A DNA stretch of 64,000 nucleotides, taken from Cryptomeria japonica (taxonomy: Eukaryota; Streptophyta; Pinopsida; Cupressales; Cupressaceae). The stretch spans positions 46,678,501 to 46,742,500 of the forward strand of contig NC_081414.1 of the NCBI RefSeq assembly GCF_030272615.1, in the 5' to 3' direction. The first letter of the stretch is position 1; every line of letters begins with the position of its first letter. The notes beneath the pieces are model-generated. The model searched no databases, was not told the DNA's origin, and saw only the letters and a program-made list of their open reading frames with translations. Below are positions 12,218-24,500 of this stretch, piece after piece. Made by a program: the position numbers and the translations under genes.

Positions 12218-13140
12218 ATGAGTCCTCATAAATTTCCACCTTTAACTCCACATAATTATGCATCATGGAAAATTAAAGTATGGAGCAAATTAATGGAAAA
12301 AGGTCTCACGCATAATATAGATGGAACAATAGCAGCACCACCTGATCCTAAGGCTGATCCTAATGCTCAGTTAGAATGGCTCACTAAGAATTGCATGGCT
12401 CTTAGAACTTTGCGTAAGTATTTATCAGATGACCTCATTTTTCACATTGAGAAGTGTACTACAATCAAATAGGCTTGGGATATGTTTCAGAAATTGTATG
12501 GTCAAGTTGATGAAATCAGAGGTTACAAGATTGTTAATGAGCTCACCAAATTGGATCCCAAGAGTTTTTATACAATCCAAGATTATGTCACCAAAGCAAA
12601 TGAGCTAAGAGCAAAGCTTAAGGATTGTGGGATTGACAAAAAGGATGCTTAGTTGATATTCAACTTGTTGGACAAGCTTGCACTAGAATATGCAGCATTT
12701 GTTTCATGCTTCCAAACTCATCATTTGACAGTGGGGAGTTCCTACATTATGCCTTCATTTGATGCTTTCACATAAATGTTGATATTGGAGCAACCTAAGT
12801 TGTTGAACATTGGGCTTCTCAAGTCTTCAAAGTCCAAGCATTTGGTGGCTAATCAAGGGAGTCAAGGCAAAGATTCCAACAAGAAGAAGAAGCAATCTAA
12901 GTCAAAGCCACAATAGGAAAAAGGGCAATCATCCTCTCCGTCACAAGGTGATTTTTCATCCTCTTCCAAGAAGGGGACTCCATCTAAGAAGGATAAACCA
13001 GCTTGTGCATGATGAGCATCGATGCCACACCAAGCAAGTTGATGAATTGACAAATCTTCTTAATAAAAATAACATCAACTTTCCATCTGCCTACACAAAG
13101 AAGGATTCATCTCCTTCCTCTTCCTCATAGTCTAAGGGAA
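12218..13140 (+). pseudogene. gag: Copia gag (nucleocapsid precursor), broken
   Basis: Gag forms the particle that packages element RNA. The start at 12218 is chosen because MSPHKFPPLTPHNYASWK fits the usual Copia opening, where a short lead is followed by NY..WK. The body then matches the helical gag region (AWDMFQKLYGQVDEIRGYK near 12473, ANELRAKLKDCGIDKKDA near 12597) and a basic tail. In-frame stops lie at 12470 (TAG), 12650 (TAG), 12773 (TAA) and 12914 (TAG); a frame break near 13000-13020 falls where the CCHC zinc knuckle should be, leaving only parts such as HDEHRCHTKQVDELTNLL. The frame then runs into the protease with a further TAG at 13128. Confidence 0.9.
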
Positions 13141-14555
13141 AAGGGCAAGCATTTGTGGCTACAACAGGTTCTTCACAGTAGTGGATACTTGACTCGGGTG
13201 CCCCTTATCACATGGGTTCTACAAAAGAGTAGTTTTCTTCATTGGAGCCATCAAAGGTACCTCACATTTACATAGGTTGTGATACACAAGTTTAGGTTGA
13301 AAGGAAAGGTTCAGTTGACATGGATGATGGAACATTTGAGAATGTTCTTTATGTTCCTAACTTGTCTACCAACCTTCTCTCTATCTACCAAATCACTCAC
13401 TATGGGAATGGGAAAAAGGCTAAGTTTACACTTGATTCAGTTGTGGTAAAGGAACTTGATGATATTGCCTTTGTAGTAGTGGGACAAGTCAATGATAACT
13501 CAAGGCTTTATTCATTCTCCCACTTTGTGCCAAGTTCTCCTTCTAGGGCCTTGCTTACTCATTCAAATTCAGAAAGTAAGCTATGGCATGAGTAGTTTGG
13601 TCACCTCAACTATCACTATCTTTAGTAGCTCAACACTAAAGACATGGTCACAGGTCTACCTCAAATTAGTTTTTCAGAGGGTGTATGTTCAAGGTGTTCT
13701 ATGGGCAAGCATCCTGAGGAGAAATTTGATAAGGGGAAAACTTGGAAAGCTTTGGAAGTTCTTCAACTTGTTCACACTGATGTAGCAGTTCCATTTCTAG
13801 CACCTTCATTTAGTAAAGCCCACTATGTCCTCACTTTCATTGATGACTACTCCCACTTCACTTGGGTCTACTTTCTTATTCATAAGAGTGAAGTGTTTGA
13901 CAGATTTCAAGACTTCAAGACTCGTGTGGAGAAGCAATCCCAGAAATTGGTCAAGATTATTTGCACAGATAATGGAAGGGAATATGTGAACAAAAGTCTT
14001 GAGGTTTTTTGTACATTTTAGGGGATATATCTTCAGCATTCTATTGCATACACTCCATAGCAGAACGGAGTTGTAGAACGCAAGAATATAACTCTCAAAG
14101 AAATGGCTAGTTGTATGATACATGCACATTCTCTTGATCCTACTTTTTGGGTAGAGGCTATCAGTTGTGCCACAAACATCCAAAATCGGGTTCCTCACAA
14201 AGATTTGCAAGTTAATACTCCTTTTGAGGCTTGGGCTAGTAGGAAACCAATTATGAGACATTTTAGAGTCTTTGGGTGTCCAACATGGGCTCGCATTCCT
14301 CCGCAGAAACACAATGCTTTGGAACCTCAAAGTAGGCCTTGTATTTTTGTTGGATATCCTAAGGGTGTTAAGGTATATATATTGATGGATCCTAAGACAC
14401 ATGAGGTGTTGATTGAGAGGAGTGTTCATTTTGAGGAAAGCTCTCCTAGCTTAGCCTCGCTACCTCCTCCACCTTCCTCCATTGTGGATAGTGATGCCAG
14501 TGATTTAGATGATGAGACTCCTTCAACTCCAACTCGCAGAGTTACACCTCTGTAG
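13141..14555 (+). pseudogene. pol: Copia protease and integrase part of pol, broken
   Basis: The protease active site WILDSGA is at 13182-13202 (Asp at 13191). The linker to integrase shows LWHE..FGHLN near 13584 (GAG-pre-integrase) and a zinc-binding Cys pair VCSRCSMGKH near 13685. The integrase triad is complete: Asp in HTDV at 13779, Asp in CTDNGREY at 13968 and Glu in NGVVERKN at 14076, with the last two 35 residues apart as expected for DD35E. The C-terminal part shows FGCPTWARIPP and FVGYPKGVKVY. TAG stops occur at 13179, 13230, 13293, 13593, 13623, 13626, 14019, 14058 and 14553. Integrase would insert the DNA copy into the genome; this copy cannot make it intact. Confidence 0.95.
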
Positions 14556-14756
14556 GGTCCACTTGTAGTTGAGGAGCCTCATTCTCTACCTCCACCTAGA
14601 CCTCATTGGGCTTGACAGACACTTGAGTCAATGGGTTATTTGTTGGGGATCTTTTAGATACACGAAGGAATTGATTATAATATCAGGACCTTCCAAATGC
14701 ATTCATTGCTACTACTTCCGATCCGCAAACATTCTAGGACACATCAGAGGTTCTTG

Positions 14757-16213
14757 AGTGGGACCAAGCTATGGAGGAAGAGTATAGTTCCTTGATGAGT
14801 AACAAGACATGGGAGTTAGTACCTCTCCCTAAGGAGAGAAAGATGGTTTGATGTAATTGGATCTATCAGACCAAGTTTGCAGCGGATGGTAGTGTGGATA
14901 AGTATAAGGCTTGGCTTGTTGTGAAAGGTTTCTATCAGGTTCCAGGTGTTGACAATACTGAGACCTTTGCGCCCGTAGCCAAGATGAACTCCATTCGCTT
15001 GACACTTTCTATTGTCGTAGCTTATGGTTGGGTTGTACATTAGATGGATGTGAAGAGTGGTTTTCTTCATGGGGATCTTGATGATGAGATTTATATGGAG
15101 CAGCCACAGGGTTTCATCTAGGATTCTTCCTTCATTTGTAGACTACAAAAATCTCTATATGGCCTCAAGCAGGCTCCTAGGGCTTGGTATGCCAAGATGG
15201 ATTCCTTTCTTCTCTCAGCAGGGTTCACCAGGTGTCATTTTGATCCAAATGTCTACATTTTGTGACAAGATGACTCTCACTTGATACTTGTGCTCTATGT
15301 TGATGATTTGATCATTACAAGGAGCACCACATCCATCATTAGCAGGGTCAAATCTTCTTTGCATGACATATTTGCTATGACTGAATTGGGTCTTTTGCAC
15401 CACTTTCTCAGGATAGATATTTCATAGTCACCTTCTGGGATTACACTATCGCAACCAAAGTATGCTCTTGATCTACTTGCATGCTTTCATATGGCTGATT
15501 ATAAGCCTGCCTCAACTCCCTTTCTTTCAGGAGTCAAGCTTGACACTCGATGTTCTTCTCCACCACTTGATGCCACATTGTATCGTCAGTTTGTGGGTAG
15601 TCTCATCTACTTGACTCACACACACCCTGATATTTTATTTGTGATTGGCATTGTTTCCCGCTTCATGCAAGAACCACATGAGCTTCATTGGAAATCCACC
15701 AAATGCATCCTTCATTACATCCAAGGTACACATCACTATGGGATTCACTATGCAGCAGACAGATGACTTCTCTTGGCTGGTTACACAGACTCCAATTGGG
15801 CAGGTGATCTTGATGATCATAAGTCTACTTTAGGTTACAACTTCCAGCTTGGTTTGGGCCCCATTTGTTGGCAGAGAAAGAAGTAGCATGCTATTGTTCT
15901 CTCTTTGACTGAGGCTGAGTATCAAGGAGTTGTTAACACAACGATTGAGACCATTTGGCTTCAGCAGATTCTCACAGAGTTTGGGTTCACCACTCCATGA
16001 ACAACAGTTCTACATTGCGACAATCAGAGTGATATTGCAATCTTGAAGAACTCGGTTCAGCATCAGCGGACCAAACACATCGAGATCCATATGCACTACA
16101 TCCAAGAGCTGATTTAGGAGAAGGTCATTGATTTGTAGTATTGTCCTACAACAGAGTAGGTTGCTAACATCTTTACCAAACCTTTCACTGAGAGTAAGTT
16201 CCAACAGTTGTGA
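14757..16213 (+). pseudogene. pol: Copia reverse transcriptase and RNase H part of pol, broken
   Basis: After a frame break between about 14600 and 14750 the reverse transcriptase starts with DQAMEEEYSSLMSNKTWELV. It continues through TFAPVAKMNSIR, MDVKSGFLHGDLDDEIYM, LYGLKQAPRAWY and the catalytic YVDD at 15296-15307. The connection and RNase H follow with VGSLIYLTHTHPDI, GYTDSNWAGD, SLTEAEYQG, LHCDNQSDIAILKN and HQRTKHIEIHMHYI, and the natural end is a TGA at 16211. Premature stops lie at 14849 (TGA), 15041, 15119 (TAG), 15263 (TGA), 15425 (TAG), 15764 (TGA), 15884 (TAG), 15998 (TGA), 16115, 16136 and 16157 (TAG). The catalytic residues survive, so decay came by stops and not by loss of domains. 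Confidence 0.95.
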
Positions 16214-16515
16214 GGTCTCTTAGGGGTGCAGGATGTCTCATTAGGGGGGATCAGCTGACTTCTCCTTCCTCTCTTATGGGGGGGATATTTTCCTCTTTGA
16301 GGTTTTGTCCTTCTTCTTTGAGAGTCTTTTTTACATTCATCTCTCTTTTGGGGGGGGATTTTTCTCCTACTAGGTTTTCTCCCTTTCTCCATTTGTGAGA
16401 GATTGCATTGCATAGTTTTTCTTGCATTTGCATATTGTACATGGGTACCTATCATGGCCTAGTAACTGGTACCCATCTTGCATTGTTGACTTGAGTCTTC
16501 ATTCCCCTAAGTTGC

Positions 16516-16528
16516 ACTTAAGGGGGGG
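16516..16528 (+). other. Polypurine tract of the Copia element
   Basis: CTTAAGGGGGGG ends directly at the first base of the 3' LTR. The surrounding 'cctaagtt..a(c)cttaaggggggg' phrase recurs before the 3' LTR of element E (56440-56460), which links the two families. Confidence 0.85.
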
Positions 16529-16977
16529 TGTTGGTGTAAATAAATAATCATCATGGATATTATTACAATTTACTTAAGTTAACTTAGGATAATGCATCTC
16601 TTTGTAGTTTGGATATGAGACACTTAGGGAAGTGTGCACATAGAGATATAGCTTGTAGGAGAAATTTCACCTTTTGTGGTCTTATCTTGCTATTACACTC
16701 CACATTCGATGGGTCATCCACCTCTTGTGGAATATTATATTATTTCTCCTACCCACCCCTAGTATTTCTTACCTACCCTTGTTTCTCATTGAGCCACATG
16801 TCATGATTGTGTGCTTGTATATCCATATGGCCTTGCCTATATAAGAAAGCTCATATTTATTGTATTGGTTAATCCAGTTGATCATTTGTATATTGATGAG
16901 AATATGGTTTGTTCTTGTCATTCTATTATCTCTCTTTATGTTTTTCATTGTGCCCTTGATCTTGGCAAAATATCACA
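16529..16977 (+). repeat. 3' LTR of the Copia element
   Basis: 449 bp, starting TGTTGGTGTAAATAAAT and ending TATCACA, with the TATA box at 16838-16845. It is longer than the 5' copy mainly because of a ~20-bp indel near 16755. It is followed by the target duplication ATGAG. Confidence 0.96.
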
Positions 16978-16982
16978 ATGAG

Positions 16983-17340
16983 GTTAAGGAAAAGTACCCA
17001 CATGATTTTTTTTGTCCTCTTGGTAAGATATGACTTGAGATAAAGTTTGGATACACACTAGGTCACGGGGTTTCTTCAAACTCACCACACATTTTATTTT
17101 TTATTTATGCTATCCTTTGTGAACTTGAAAAATAACTTACATGTACTTGGTTATATTTTGGTTTCAAGATTATGACTATAGACATAAATATTTCTCATCC
17201 TATTAAAAGGTGGTTGAAATTTGTTCACTATATGGAGCTAATGTTCTTTTTGTTTTATGAGCTTGATGTTTCTTTACTCTTAGAGAAAAACTTTGAGTTA
17301 ATAGGTTACTACTATAGAACATTAATTTTTTGTCAAGGCA
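16983..17340. other. No gene seen
   Basis: AT-rich spacer between the Copia element and a local repeat; nothing recognisable. Confidence 0.6.
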
Positions 17341-18405
17341 AAATTCTAACTTAGTCCTCAAGTCTTACAAATTTTCCCTATATGGGTTGATTAGTTATCA
17401 TGGACATAGAAACTCTCTTAGTTCTTAAAAAAAATTCCTATATGATTTGATCAGTTATCATGTGTTAGGATTGATGATAGTCCCAAAGATACTGAGAGGG
17501 GGGGTGAATCAGTATCTAACCAGTTAACAAAATTTCTGACCTTATTAAGTATTTTGCATTCCAAAACAGTGTACTGGTAAACAAAAATTAATGCAGTAAA
17601 TATAAACAATAAAGACAACATAGAAAGCACACCATAACACAAGATGTTTAACGAGGAAACCCGGTGTGGGAAAAACCTCAATGGGATTTGTGACCCACAA
17701 TATTCACTCACTGGCCAATGAATGGATATTACTTACAAGAGGGGCCTGCACATGCAGGAAGGCCAACTACCTAGAGCTCACTGCTCAAATACAAAAGGGA
17801 AGTCTCACTGACTTACAAAATGGATTATGATAATCCAATGTAATGTAGTGCTATAAAACAACATCTGCTATGCCAGGTTTAGTACTGGTGTAAGCTCATA
17901 CAATAAACATAAACCCTTCTACAAAATATACCTTAATATTCACTCTACATATCCATCATATATATCCTCTATCATGTATATCACCATAAATGATCTACAA
18001 GATCTCATACTTATATATGAGTCTTATTACAACATGCCATGTCAGCTTACAAAAAGATATTACAATTAAATACAAAATACAATAATCAAAATCCTATCAG
18101 CTAGGGTGTTGGTAAACATCATTGTCGTTGTTGGTGAACTATCTGTCGGTGTAGAGTCTTTTGGTGCCGGTGCCTATCGGTGTCATAAGATTGCAAGGTT
18201 TCCATCAATGACAACACCTTCAATCACCTATAACTACCATTAGAGTGTGCACTGCCAACATCATGGACATAAACTCTCTTAGTTATAGTATTTTGCATAT
18301 AGTATTTAGTCCTCAACCCTTATAACTTTCCCCTATATGGTTTGACCAGTTATCATAGACATAAAAATTCTCTTAGTTGATAACATTTTACATATAGTCG
18401 AACAA
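17341..18405. repeat. Local tandem repeat (~75 bp, about three units), split by a solo LTR
   Basis: The phrase 'cccctatatggtttgaccagttatcatagacataaaaactctcttagtt' occurs near 17379-17425, again from about 17437 (interrupted after TCATG by the solo LTR and resumed at 18261) and near 18331-18382. Units begin with a version of TTAGTCCTCAA..CTTA. The middle unit is reconstituted by removing the solo LTR and one copy of its target duplication. Confidence 0.7.
17463..18260 (-). mobile_element. Solo LTR of the element B family
   Basis: 798 bp running from TGTTAGGATTGATGATAGTC to ACTGCCAACA, clearly homologous to the LTRs of element B (38017-38834 and 43871-44687), including 'gatactgagaggggggg(g)tgaatcagtatctaacc' at one end and 'tgacaacaccttcaatcac' near the other. 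The exact 5-bp duplication TCATG lies on both sides (17458-17462 and 18261-18265). There is no internal sequence, so the element was reduced by LTR-LTR recombination. Orientation follows element B, whose genes read on the minus strand. Confidence 0.95.
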
Positions 18406-21230
18406 AGGGTTGATGTTTTATTTTTACAATGGTGAGCCTTGAATTTAATTTATGTAAAGCTATAGTTTTTTAAGTTGTAACTAAATGCACATACAACTCA
18501 AAAGACATTGTCTTCAATTTACCTTATTCTTGAAAGTTGGTTAAGTTTTTAGCACTGGATTATTGAATGGTAACCTATGTCGTTTACCTTTTGGAATCTT
18601 CATTACAATGATAATTTTTAAAGAACAACGTAATTCATATGTGAATGGAGGGAAACATATTTGTTTCTTTAAACAACTTAGCATGGTTTGGAATGAGGCT
18701 ATTGGGTAACATAGACAAATTGATGAACTATGAGTTTTTATGGCTATGGTTTGTAATCCTTGATTCACAATATTCTTATATAATCCTAAAGGAATGAAAT
18801 ATAAAGATTAAATAGTGTGTTTTCTTGTATAAGTTTGAAGTATATATTTGATTCATAGTTTAAATATGCCTATAGGTGTTCCTTAGGTGGATGACTCTTA
18901 TTTTATTGTATACCAAAATATTTGAGGGTGTCGTGTATCAGCAGACATTTTATAATGTGCCTAATCTCCATTAAATGTCGCAGATTACCTCTGTTTAAAT
19001 CCTCAACAACATTGTTTTCTTATCTTTCTATTCTCTCAAACATATGAGCTATTTAGATTTCTTGGAAAATTGTGACTATGTATGATGGGACTTTATATGG
19101 TCTTGAGTAACCAATTAATTGTAGAAGATGAATCTAGTTAACAAGGGCAAACAGAGATAAAATTTAAACACACAGATCTCTGCTACAACAAAGACCAAAT
19201 TCTTTTTATTCCCCACACAAATCATATTTCAATTACATTTATTTATAGGTAAATGTTCATCATATGAGCTGCATCTATCATCTTGTCAATGACTCATTTC
19301 TCTAGCTTGTAATAAAAAGGGGAAGGTTACCGAATTCATTTCTACATGGCCTTATTAGGTTACCTATTACATCTTCTAAGTGGCCTTATTAGGACCTTAC
19401 AAAAATATTTCATTCTCAACCCTTAATTAACCATTGAACCCCACTAATGTCAAATAATTATGTAAATATGTCTGCAAAGATAAAAAAATGGAATGGTGAG
19501 TCAATGTAATCAATTTTGATATCAATATAACATGGTTTTCTGCTCATTTTTCATGTTTTTTACAATATAACAATCTGATCACTTGAGTTTTCTATATTAA
19601 TACCTTGAAGTTTTGGTTTGTTTTCTATTGGATTTGATGTGGCACCGAACAAACTTCAATTTGGTTTTTATTCTATTCAAATCCATCATTGTTTAGGCAA
19701 GATATTCAAGTTTTTGTCCAAATTACAAACCCTCGGTCTAGGGCATCCAATGACTGGTAAAAATGTAATAACTTTTGTTTTTGTGTGCATCAAGTCCCCA
19801 AAAATTGGTAGTATAGAGGGGAAGGATGTGTAAAATATGTGTTTAAGCCTACAAGAGACCATGTACAGATTGGCACATGTGTTGGTGGATGAAGATGACT
19901 AGAAATCTATCTCAGACTGAGACAAAGCAGTGAAGTGGCAATTTGATAAAGGTTTTGTGCATGCAGGTTGCTTGGAAAGGAAAGTGGTGGTTTGGAGAGA
20001 TGTAATAGTGAGTTTTGAATGTGTCCAAGTGTTTAAAAGGGTAAGGGACACTTGTTTGGGGTTATGTTGGGTGGCTGTCTCAGATAAATGTATGACTGTC
20101 ACAGCTGACACTGAATTCTTGTGTTGGAACTTAAGTTACAGTCAAAGGTTGGATTGTTAAGTTGCATAGGGGAATAGTATTAATTTGTCTTGAAGGTCTC
20201 TTAATATGTGTGAGGATTGAAGAGTTATAAGGTGTAAGGGTTTGTTTCAAACCAAGAGTTGTTAAGGGTTGTTGAATGCTTAAGGGCAAAGTTTATGGGA
20301 TAGTCACAACCATATAAGTTGTTTAATGTGTTGATAGAGGTTTGAAGTTGTTAATAAGCCATTGTGAGTGCTTTGGAGTATGGAGATGGTTTGGTTGTGT
20401 GTAGGTGATTCTAGGTTGTTACCACAATAAGTGGAGCCTAGTTGTAAATACAAGGGTTATTGAGTTGTCAATATGAAGGATGTTGTCATAGGAATGGGCA
20501 TTTGTTCAAACAAAAGTTGCAAACCAGAGTATGTTATGACCAATAAGAGCATTGTTTGTGAGATCAAGTTTGGAGTGAAAGGTTGGCTAAGGTTTTTGAG
20601 GCCTAATGCACAAAGGCTTGACCATAGTGGTCATTTGAAGAATCAAAGAGATTGTGAGTGAGTCATGAATGATGGTGGATCTTGGAGATAGGTCCCGATT
20701 GTGAGTTTGAAGGTGTTGTTACCAACAAAGTTGGAACCATGAAGTGTTTCATTAAAATTGTTAAGAGGGACATGATGGCTCATCATCATCACATGACCCT
20801 CCTTGTGTTCCTCTAGGTTTCAGGTCCTCCTAAACCACTTGTGACCTCTCTTTCAAGAGTACAACTTCTCCACCACTAGGCCAACTCAGACTGTCTTCGA
20901 ACTCATGCATTGCCACTACTTTATAGGCATTGATATCACTATTTCATAGCACAATAAACTATCAATATATATGCATCCACATTATCTTGGTTTATTTCTA
21001 GCTTTGGGAGTCATGATGTTAAGTATTAATGGTGTCACTATCCTCATACTATAGTGGTCACTACTTTGATCTCATCAGAGTGCTTTGACATTGTTGTAAT
21101 ATAACTGCTGCTCATGTGATCTGTCAATGACTCTTGTTCATGATGATAGTGATGCCTCCTGTTCTGGTCATACCTAGGACAAAATCTATACCTATTCTTT
21201 AAGTTTTCTTATTAACCTAAAATTGGCATT
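18406..21230. other. No gene seen
   Basis: About 2.8 kb of non-coding sequence. Short frames (for example 19618-19833, 19930-20160 and 20473-20661) show no domain, no codon pattern and no relatives elsewhere in the window. The left end of the CACTA-type element that follows may lie here but I could not find a CACTA terminal repeat with confidence. Confidence 0.5.
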
Positions 21231-21263
21231 ATGTTGATCTCCACAAAACCTCAAATTATGCTT

Positions 21264-21306
21264 CCCCGGGACGTCCCCGCACTGGGTACTTGGAGTACCC
21301 AAGTAC
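21264..21306. promoter_or_regulatory. Clustered palindromes upstream of the CACTA transposase
   Basis: Within 45 bp there are three palindromes: GGGACGTCCC (21268-21277, inside CCCCGGGACGTCCCCG), GGGTACT-tgg-AGTACCC (21284-21300) and GTACTTGG-agtac-CCAAGTAC (21286-21306). The last two overlap, so the block could fold in two alternative ways. CACTA elements often carry inverted motifs near their ends bound by their own proteins; that role here is inference. Confidence 0.4.
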
Positions 21307-21584
21307 TATGTTACTATGTTGAATGTTCAATGGTTTTGGTTCGTTTTGCAATTTTTCTATGTTTAAGTATTTCAATTTGGTATATTATACTGAAACATCA
21401 TTTCATAACTAACATTTCAAGTTATTTATAACTAGTTCTAAGAAGACTTCGTACTTGCGACATTGTTTTGCTTAGTTTGTGAAGGTTATAGACTGACGTT
21501 TCCATAGCCCAATTTTTTTTCCTGTGAAGAAAGATCATGTTAGATAATATCAAAAAAGAATAAAATAAGGAGACAATTGCTAGA

Positions 21585-24500
21585 TTGTGGTCTAGATTGA
21601 AAAGAAAATGTGATGGAAAATGTTATTGTCCTTGCAAAACCTGTAAGGGCTTAAAGACTAGAAGACTTCTAATCACAAGAGCTGAGAAACATTGTAGGCA
21701 ACATGGTCACATTGAAGGGGGGCATGATTATCGTCCATTGGTAAGTTGTTCATTATATCATTTTAACAATTTATATACATAAGAAATAACTTGATGATGA
21801 GATCATGATCATGGATTATTTATGTCGATCATTTTTATATAGGCAGAGTGCCCTAGGGCACATGATATGGACTACCACAACCCAGAGAATGTGGTTTTCC
21901 AAGTGGAGGAACATGGAGGTGTGAATATTGAAGCTGAAGATAATGATCCTATGGAAGAAGATGATCCTGCGCCATAAAACATAATTGAAGATGATGGTAC
22001 AAATACATTGATCCACAACACATTTATTACTAGCACAACTGATCATGATGATCAAGATGACTTTGATGTTGTTCATGATGTACCTCTACTTGAGAAGGCA
22101 TATGAGCCCCTTTACGAAGGCTCCCAAACAACTCTTCTCTCCGTTGTATTGTTGTTGGTGAACTTGAAGGTTATGAATGGTTTATCCAACATAAAAATAT
22201 CACGTATGTTAAGGTATGTCATATATGTCATCTTTTTTCATCTTTTTTTGTTGTTATTTCATTATAGTTAATAAAGGGTGAAACATGCACCATTAACGAA
22301 TTATCTGCCATTATAAAAGATATTGGAATGGAGTATCAAGCAATAGATGGATGTCCCAATGATCATATTATATATCATAAACAACATGAATTTGCAATAG
22401 AATTCCCTGAATTTCATATAAGTAGATATCGAATAGATCAACTAACAAAAAAGGTGCCTAGCAAGGTTGTGCGTTATATTCCCATTATTCCACGTTTGCA
22501 ACAATTATTTAGGTGCAAAAGCTTGATGCAATTTATGGATTACCATGCACACAATGGAAGTCATGATGACATTATTCGAATGCCTATGGATGGTTCTTCA
22601 TTTATAGACATAAATGAAAAGGGGTCACACTTTAAAGAAGAGCCTTGTAATCTTAGGCTTTCATTGATAGCGGATGATGTCAATCCATTTGGAGAGCTGA
22701 GATCTACTTACTTGGTATGGCCTATTTTTGTTATCAACAATAACATTCCTCCATGGATGTCAATAAAGAGGGAGCACATAATGTTGGCAATGATTGTTCT
22801 AGGTATTTTTTCATTTAATAGTAATCTACATTAAATTATAAATACTGCAGCAAAATGGTCATAATAATTATGTAATGTTTTTGTTCATTCAACTAGATAA
22901 GTACTAAGTTAAAGATATGAATGTATATATTGAGCCTCTTATTGACGAGTTACTGGAGTTATGAAATGATGTCACTATGTATGACATCTCTAGACCAATA
23001 GGACAAAGATAATTTCAATTCCATGCAATGCTTCTATGGACAATTCATGATGCCCCAAGGCTAACACATTTTTGTGGTATGTTATAGTGTTCAACTTGCA
23101 CATAATTATAAATATAAAAATTATCATATTTAATCCAATTATACATGATCTTGTAGGTCTTCAAACAAAGGGAAAATTTGCATGTCCAGTTTGTGGTCCA
23201 AAGATGAAATCTCGTCATTCAAAAACTTTACGAAAGCAAGTGTTTGATGAGTATAGGCAATTCCTCCACAAAAATCATAAGTATCAAAATACTAAAAAAC
23301 ATCTTTTCAATGGGAAAGAAGAGACTACATCAAAGCCACAAATAATGACACCTTCCCTATGGAAGTTGGAATATAATAGAATTAATCATCAAGGTAATGT
23401 CATTCCATGTAATGGTTTATGTTTTGAATTTATATTTTTATATTGTGTTTTGTTTACTGATGATGTAATTGATGATGATTATCATTGTTAACTTTTTAAA
23501 CTTATATGTCTCGTGAAGGTCGTCGAGGCATTAATGACCACCTTCCAAAGGGACTAAAAGGTTATCCTAGATAATTTAGTAGGTTTCCCTACTATGAGCA
23601 GCTACAAATTATTCATTTGTTTGATACTATGCATTTGGGAAAGAATATAACAGAGACATTATGAAAAATATTGGATGGAAGGCGTGACAAAGAAAAAATT
23701 GTCAAAATTTGTTGTGACATTTAGGAGTCCAATCATGCAATGAAAAATGTCATTCAATCAAATACTGATGGAGACCAGATTAATATAAGTGCCCTTCCCT
23801 AGTTATTAATGGAGCAGCAAAGCAATGCTATAAAATAAGTCATACAAAAAATTCTATTTCCCACAGGATTTGTTGTGAACATAAACAATCTCATAACAAA
23901 AAAAGGTGAATTTGGGTTAGGGATGAAAACGCATGATTGACATACCTTCATTAAGGTAATTCACGTTCTTGTGTATTTACTATATATTTGTATGTTGCAT
24001 GTACTTTTTATTGTATTATGTTAGAAAACAATGAAAAATATTATTTTATAATTGTTGCAGTACGTTCTACTCTATCTCTCCCAGACCAATTCAACAATAA
24101 TGTCAAGCAAGTTATATATGATCTTGGAAAATACATGAAGTAAGTAGTGATATTTGTTCAATTTGTTGTATAGATATTATATTTGCGATTTGTTTTACTT
24201 GTTATTTAATATATTGTATATTATTTTGTAAAGTCTCATTAATATATTTGTGTCTTGAATCTCTTGTAGGTGGTTGTCATCTAAAGAAATCTATAAAGAA
24301 GATATAACATATTGGAAGAGAAAAATTCCTCCTCTAATGTGTGAAATGCAAAAGTGTCTACCTTCAACTTTTTTCAATGCAAAATAACACTACCTCATAC
24401 ACCAAGTTGAGGAGATTAAATTGTGTGGACCTGTACACACAAGGTCAATGTGGATGGTTGAGAGGCACTTGAAATTTTTTAAGTCTTTGGTTCGACAAAG

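Larger units (their letters stand above)
10422..16977 (+). mobile_element. Complete but decayed Ty1/Copia LTR retrotransposon
   Basis: The element has two LTRs (10422-10849 and 16529-16977), an initiator tRNA-Met primer-binding site directly after the first, gag, protease, integrase, reverse transcriptase and RNase H in Copia order, and a polypurine tract before the second LTR. The 5 bp before it (ATGAG, 10417-10421) are repeated exactly after it (16978-16982), which proves the ends. By hand count the LTRs differ at about 30 of ~425 aligned positions plus one 20-bp indel, so the insertion is not recent. The coding part has about 25 premature stops and at least two frame breaks, so the copy cannot make its own proteins. 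Confidence 0.97.

Noticed and set aside
13806-14429. 207-codon open frame on the minus strand inside the Copia integrase
   Set aside because: It is the complement of the integrase coding sequence, whose catalytic triad is on the plus strand.
19930-20160. 76-codon frame as a small gene
   Set aside because: No domain, no flanking signals and composition like the surrounding non-coding DNA.
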